In this document: positions 61,043-64,000 of the stretch, piece by piece | Layout of the letters: every line of letters starts with the position of its first letter | Position numbering within the stretch: position 1 is the stretch's first letter | From: Chlamydoabsidia padenii | Taxonomy: Eukaryota > Mucoromycota > Mucoromycetes > Mucorales > Cunninghamellaceae | NCBI GenBank assembly: GCA_025330725.1 | Contig: JAIWND010000010.1 | Coordinates: forward strand, 124,001-188,000 | Reading direction: 5' to 3' | DNA: 64,000 nt | Made by a program: the position numbers and the translations under genes | Notes under the pieces: model-generated | What the model was told of the DNA's origin: nothing | The model's input: the letters and a program-made list of their open reading frames with translations, nothing else | Databases searched by the model: none

Positions 61043-62862
61043 CTACATGTTTGACCAATTGATTGTTGCAGAGCGCTTCAATGTACCACGGACACGAGTC
61101 ATCGCGATACTTCCCATCACCATAGTTCCTAGTAAACATAACAAAGGCTGTCGCATGTTAAAGTCCATTTCAGCGTTGTCGCTCCATCCCATGATAGCCA
61201 CCAAGACTACGCCGCCAATATTTCCAACCAAAAACAGGTATCCCGTGGGTATGATTTCGTTGACAGGGTAAAAAAGTTCACCACAATATTGAAAGATGGC
61301 TGGAGCTATGGCTAGAAGTATCAATATATTGTTAGCTAAGCCATTTCCCTGCTTTGTTTTTCTGTTTTCTCCCCCTTCCCTCCTTTTAACTTACAGTAGG
61401 AAGATAGACCAAAGAGGATACTACAGAAGTAAAAAGAATAAAAAAGTTGGATGTCAGTGCATGCACGCTATACCAGTACACTTCTTGATTACGTCAATGT
61501 ACATACCAAGAGACAATAACGCCTTTAAATAGTTTGAATTCGATCGAGAGATAAAGGCTGATTAAGCTGATGGTGGTCATAATGGATAAAATGCTGCATA
61601 TGTAGTGGTATCGTTTCGTTTTATCCAAATAATGCCCGACCAGTATACTTCCAGGGACACCGATAGATAAGGTAATACAGGATAGTAGCCCAATGTCGTC
61701 TTCATTGATAATGTGTGAAAATGGTGGAAGTAAAATTTGATCAATCAATGTGATAATTGCACACTGTGCACCTAGTATTGGAGTAAAGATTAAAAAGAAG
61801 GTATGATCGTGTAGAAGAATGTATTATTATTTTTTACCTACCAAATATAGCGCCATAAGCAAGTAAAAGGTATATAAAGTTTTTCTCTTTGAATAGCCTC
61901 TTCGTAGTAGAATCGTTATGAAGAGTATCCCCAATAAGATCAGCACTGTTAAACATATATAAATAGAATGTCAGTAATCAAATATGTAAAAGGATAATAA
62001 TGATGGGTTTACCTCGTATGTATGTTATAAGGGGGCCGTTTTTGAAATGCCGACCAGACCAACACCAAGACAATGACACACATGATCCATTGGTAAAATA
62101 GTAATCGAGGAATATCATGCATCATTGTGGCATGCTTGATAGCCCAAGGAGACCAGATACAACCAACAGCAATCCCCAAATTGTTTGCAGACACTGCAAT
62201 AGCCGTTGCAAAGTTGATTTCATTATCAGGGAACCAGGCGACTGCCAATTGCGGAGGAATAGCCAGCATAAAAACTTGTGCTACAAACAGTATATATAAG
62301 TATCAAGGTATCAAGGTCATTCCACCTTACCCTGACCTACATTACGTTTTTACCCAAACCATAACATAAATCTTTTTCATTTACCTAGAGCTGCCAATGT
62401 TTGACCAGTAAACAAGAGAAAGAAGCCATAGAGTGAAGGAATAGCCCCCAACCATCGTATACTTGCACCAAGGAAATTGAGTACAGCACCAATAAGTATA
62501 CCGCGTTTCAGTCCACTTCCAGGGACAACAAAAGAAGACAGGTGACCCAGGTCATTGTTGGTTTTGACAATAGCATCGTCGAATACAGGGAAAGTAAAGT
62601 GAATTACAAGAGGGTATAAAAGCATATATACAGAAGAGAGAGAATGGATGGCGTTGGTTGTCAAAGGAGAGGAGTGTTGGAAGTAGTAGTCGACAAAAAT
62701 ATATAAACAGGGTGCAAATGTCACCCACATTAAGGCACTAGAGAAAGAGAAGAAGGAGAAGGATAATAAGACAAACCATCTCCAACGAGATGTTGTGTTT
62801 AGGTGAGATGAGGATGGTGAAGGCGCAATAAAAGTCAAAAGTTGACTTGTTTCATCGGCCAT
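61043..62862 (-). CDS. SLC49-type (FLVCR/DIRC2-like) MFS transporter
   Basis: Six exons (62862-62385, 62280-62013, 61945-61842, 61771-61507, 61420-61395, 61311-61043) give 469 residues with about twelve hydrophobic segments. The N-terminal RWRWFVLLSFSFFSFSSALMW followed by TFAP, the RGILIGAVLNFLGASIRWLG stretch, PPQLAVAWFPDNE in the middle and NNLGIAVGCIWSPW match the SLC49 pattern. After the central loop, GAQCAIITLIDQILLP and the IGVPGSILVGHYLDKTKRY loop follow. Relatives move haem, choline or pyridoxine-type solutes, or sit in lysosomes; the substrate here is open. Exon 5 is only 26 nt and is needed to keep the frame. The gene is divergent from the DBP2-like gene with 209 bp between starts. 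Confidence 0.82.
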
Positions 62863-62929
62863 GAAGAAAGGGGGTGTATGGAAAAGGAAGAGAAGAAAAG
62901 TAAAAAAAATGAATGGTCAGGTTTTTTTA

Positions 62930-62943
62930 TTTTGAAATTCCGT
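62930..62943. promoter_or_regulatory. Motif copy in the SLC49/DBP2 divergent promoter
   Basis: TTTTGAAATTCCGTC-like variant, 70 bp from the minus-strand ATG and about 130 bp from the plus-strand ATG. Confidence 0.4.
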
Positions 62944-63071
62944 CATAATCATGCTCCAATCAAATTTGAGATCTAGGATTCAACGAAAATTTTTCTTATA
63001 TTTCCCCCTTTTTTTTTTTATTCTGTATTACTTTTCTCTTCTCTTTATAATTCATTGATCAAATACACAAG

Positions 63072-64000
63072 ATGTCGTCATATTCTTCCTCTTACTCCTC
63101 AAGCAGACATTATGGTGGTGGTGACTCTAGTTATAGCAGCAGACAAGATGACCGTAGTAACCGTGATTACAAGAGCCATGATCGTAACAGTGGTGCTAGC
63201 TATCGTGATAATCGTTCGTCGTCTCCCAGAAGATCTAGTCGTCCGTAAGTATAGAGAGAGAAAGAGAGAAAAGTCAAACAGTGTGTACTCTTAACTTGAC
63301 TTACACTCTTGTTTTTTTTTTTTAGTTATGAATCATCTACAGGCAACAAAAGTGATGAACGTGGCTATAACTCTTATCGTAAAAATGATTCCTATGGTCA
63401 TTCTAACAACGGTGGTGGGTATTCTTCATACAATAACAATGGTGGTGGCTTCAACAACTTTCAAGGTGGTGATCGAATGTCTAATCTTGGTGATAATTTG
63501 AAGAACATTGATTGGAACAGTGACTCTCTGCCCAAGTTTGAAAAGAACTTTTATGTGGAACACCCTGATGTGACGGCAAGAAGTACGGAAGAATCAAACC
63601 AAATCCGGGCTTCTGCTAATATGACGGTGACTGGACTCAATGTACCTAAACCTCTCAAGACCTTTGCTGAAGCCAACTTCCCCTCTTATGTGATGCGTGA
63701 ACTCGAAACTCTTGGCTTCCCTTCTCCTACTCCTATCCAATGTCAAGGTTGGCCCATGGCTTTAAAGGGTGATGATGTGGTGGGTGTGGCGGAAACTGGT
63801 TCAGGTAAAACGATGGCTTATATTCTTCCTTCTATTGTTCATATCAATGCTCAACCTTTGCTCCAACCTGGTGATGGTCCTATTGTTTTGGTGTTGGCTC
63901 CTACAAGAGAATTGGCTGTCCAAATTCAACAAGAATGTGTCAAGTTTGGTCAATCTTCAAGAATCAGAAATACTTGTCTTTACGGTGGCACTCCTCGTGG
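63072..64000 (+). CDS. DBP2: DEAD-box RNA helicase Dbp2/DDX5-like, 3' end outside the window
   Basis: Two exons are seen (63072-63244 and 63326 to the right edge), 282 residues so far. The N-terminus is Ser/Tyr/Gly/Asn-rich with Arg-Ser and Gly-Gly-Gly blocks. The Dbp2 hallmark follows: [13 protein letters not shown], then the Q motif [16 protein letters not shown], Walker [10 protein letters not shown], motif Ia [10 protein letters not shown] and the GG motif LYGGTPRG at the window edge. Dbp2 remodels RNPs co-transcriptionally and in yeast works together with Yra1, whose gene is also in this window. Here the first intron is short (81 nt); the large autoregulatory intron of yeast DBP2 lies further downstream and cannot be judged. 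Confidence 0.93.

Overview
The window looks like nuclear DNA of an early-diverging filamentous fungus, most likely a Mucorales-type Mucoromycota. The reasons are very compact, intron-dense genes (introns mostly 50-110 nt, GTAAGT donors, TAG/CAG acceptors, ACTAAT/CTAAC-like branch sites), AT-rich spacers full of homopolymers and microsatellites, and a gene set with fungal-type architectures (HAL4/NPR1-type kinase, THI20 and THI6 fusions, TAF1 without bromodomains, Has1, Rix7) plus GDP-mannose 4,6-dehydratase. The placement is an inference from style and content. No database was searched.

Layout. 1-6.7 kb, minus strand: partial F-BAR scaffold gene, YRA1/ALYREF mRNA-export adaptor, HAL4-like kinase, ribosomal protein uL6 (RPL9). 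7.5-15.5 kb, plus strand: a small Tyr-rich protein, a PTAR1-like prenyltransferase-alpha repeat protein, a monocarboxylate-type MFS transporter and an MFS_1-like transporter. 15.7-22.1 kb: the ribosome-biogenesis AAA ATPase RIX7 (minus) shares a 185-bp promoter with ribosomal protein RPL20 (plus), followed by RFC4. 22.3-27.6 kb, minus: a 21-exon LIG4, then a gene encoding only the N-terminal part of a Nup93/Nic96 nucleoporin. 27.9-36.2 kb: TAF1 (12 exons), an alpha-arrestin, and three small or unresolved genes. 36.2-38.1 kb: a gene-poor stretch holding a roughly 0.5-kb element with terminal inverted repeats. 38.1-48.9 kb: an LRWD1/ORCA-like WD40 protein, an SDR enzyme, and a thiamine block (THI20 - HAS1 - THI6, all plus). 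49.6-64 kb: an unrecognised membrane protein, a Pcl-like cyclin, GMD, a nucleolar-type zinc-finger protein, a long WD40 protein, an SLC49-type transporter and the 5' part of a DBP2-like DEAD-box helicase.

Shared themes. Ribosome biogenesis and RNA handling recur (RPL9, RPL20, RIX7, HAS1, YRA1, DBP2). THI20 and THI6 together would cover HMP-P phosphorylation, thiazole phosphorylation, thiamine-phosphate synthesis and pyrimidine salvage. The most unusual signal is a recurring 13-15-bp sequence, about TTCAAATCCCGCC in either orientation, in many gene-upstream regions and a few introns. Other noteworthy features are a candidate 2-nt micro-exon in the monocarboxylate transporter gene, the isolated Nup93 N-terminus, the mini-element at 37.3-37.9 kb, and an intron able to fold through facing A and U homopolymers. 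All multi-exon models were joined by eye from splice consensus and reading-frame continuity.
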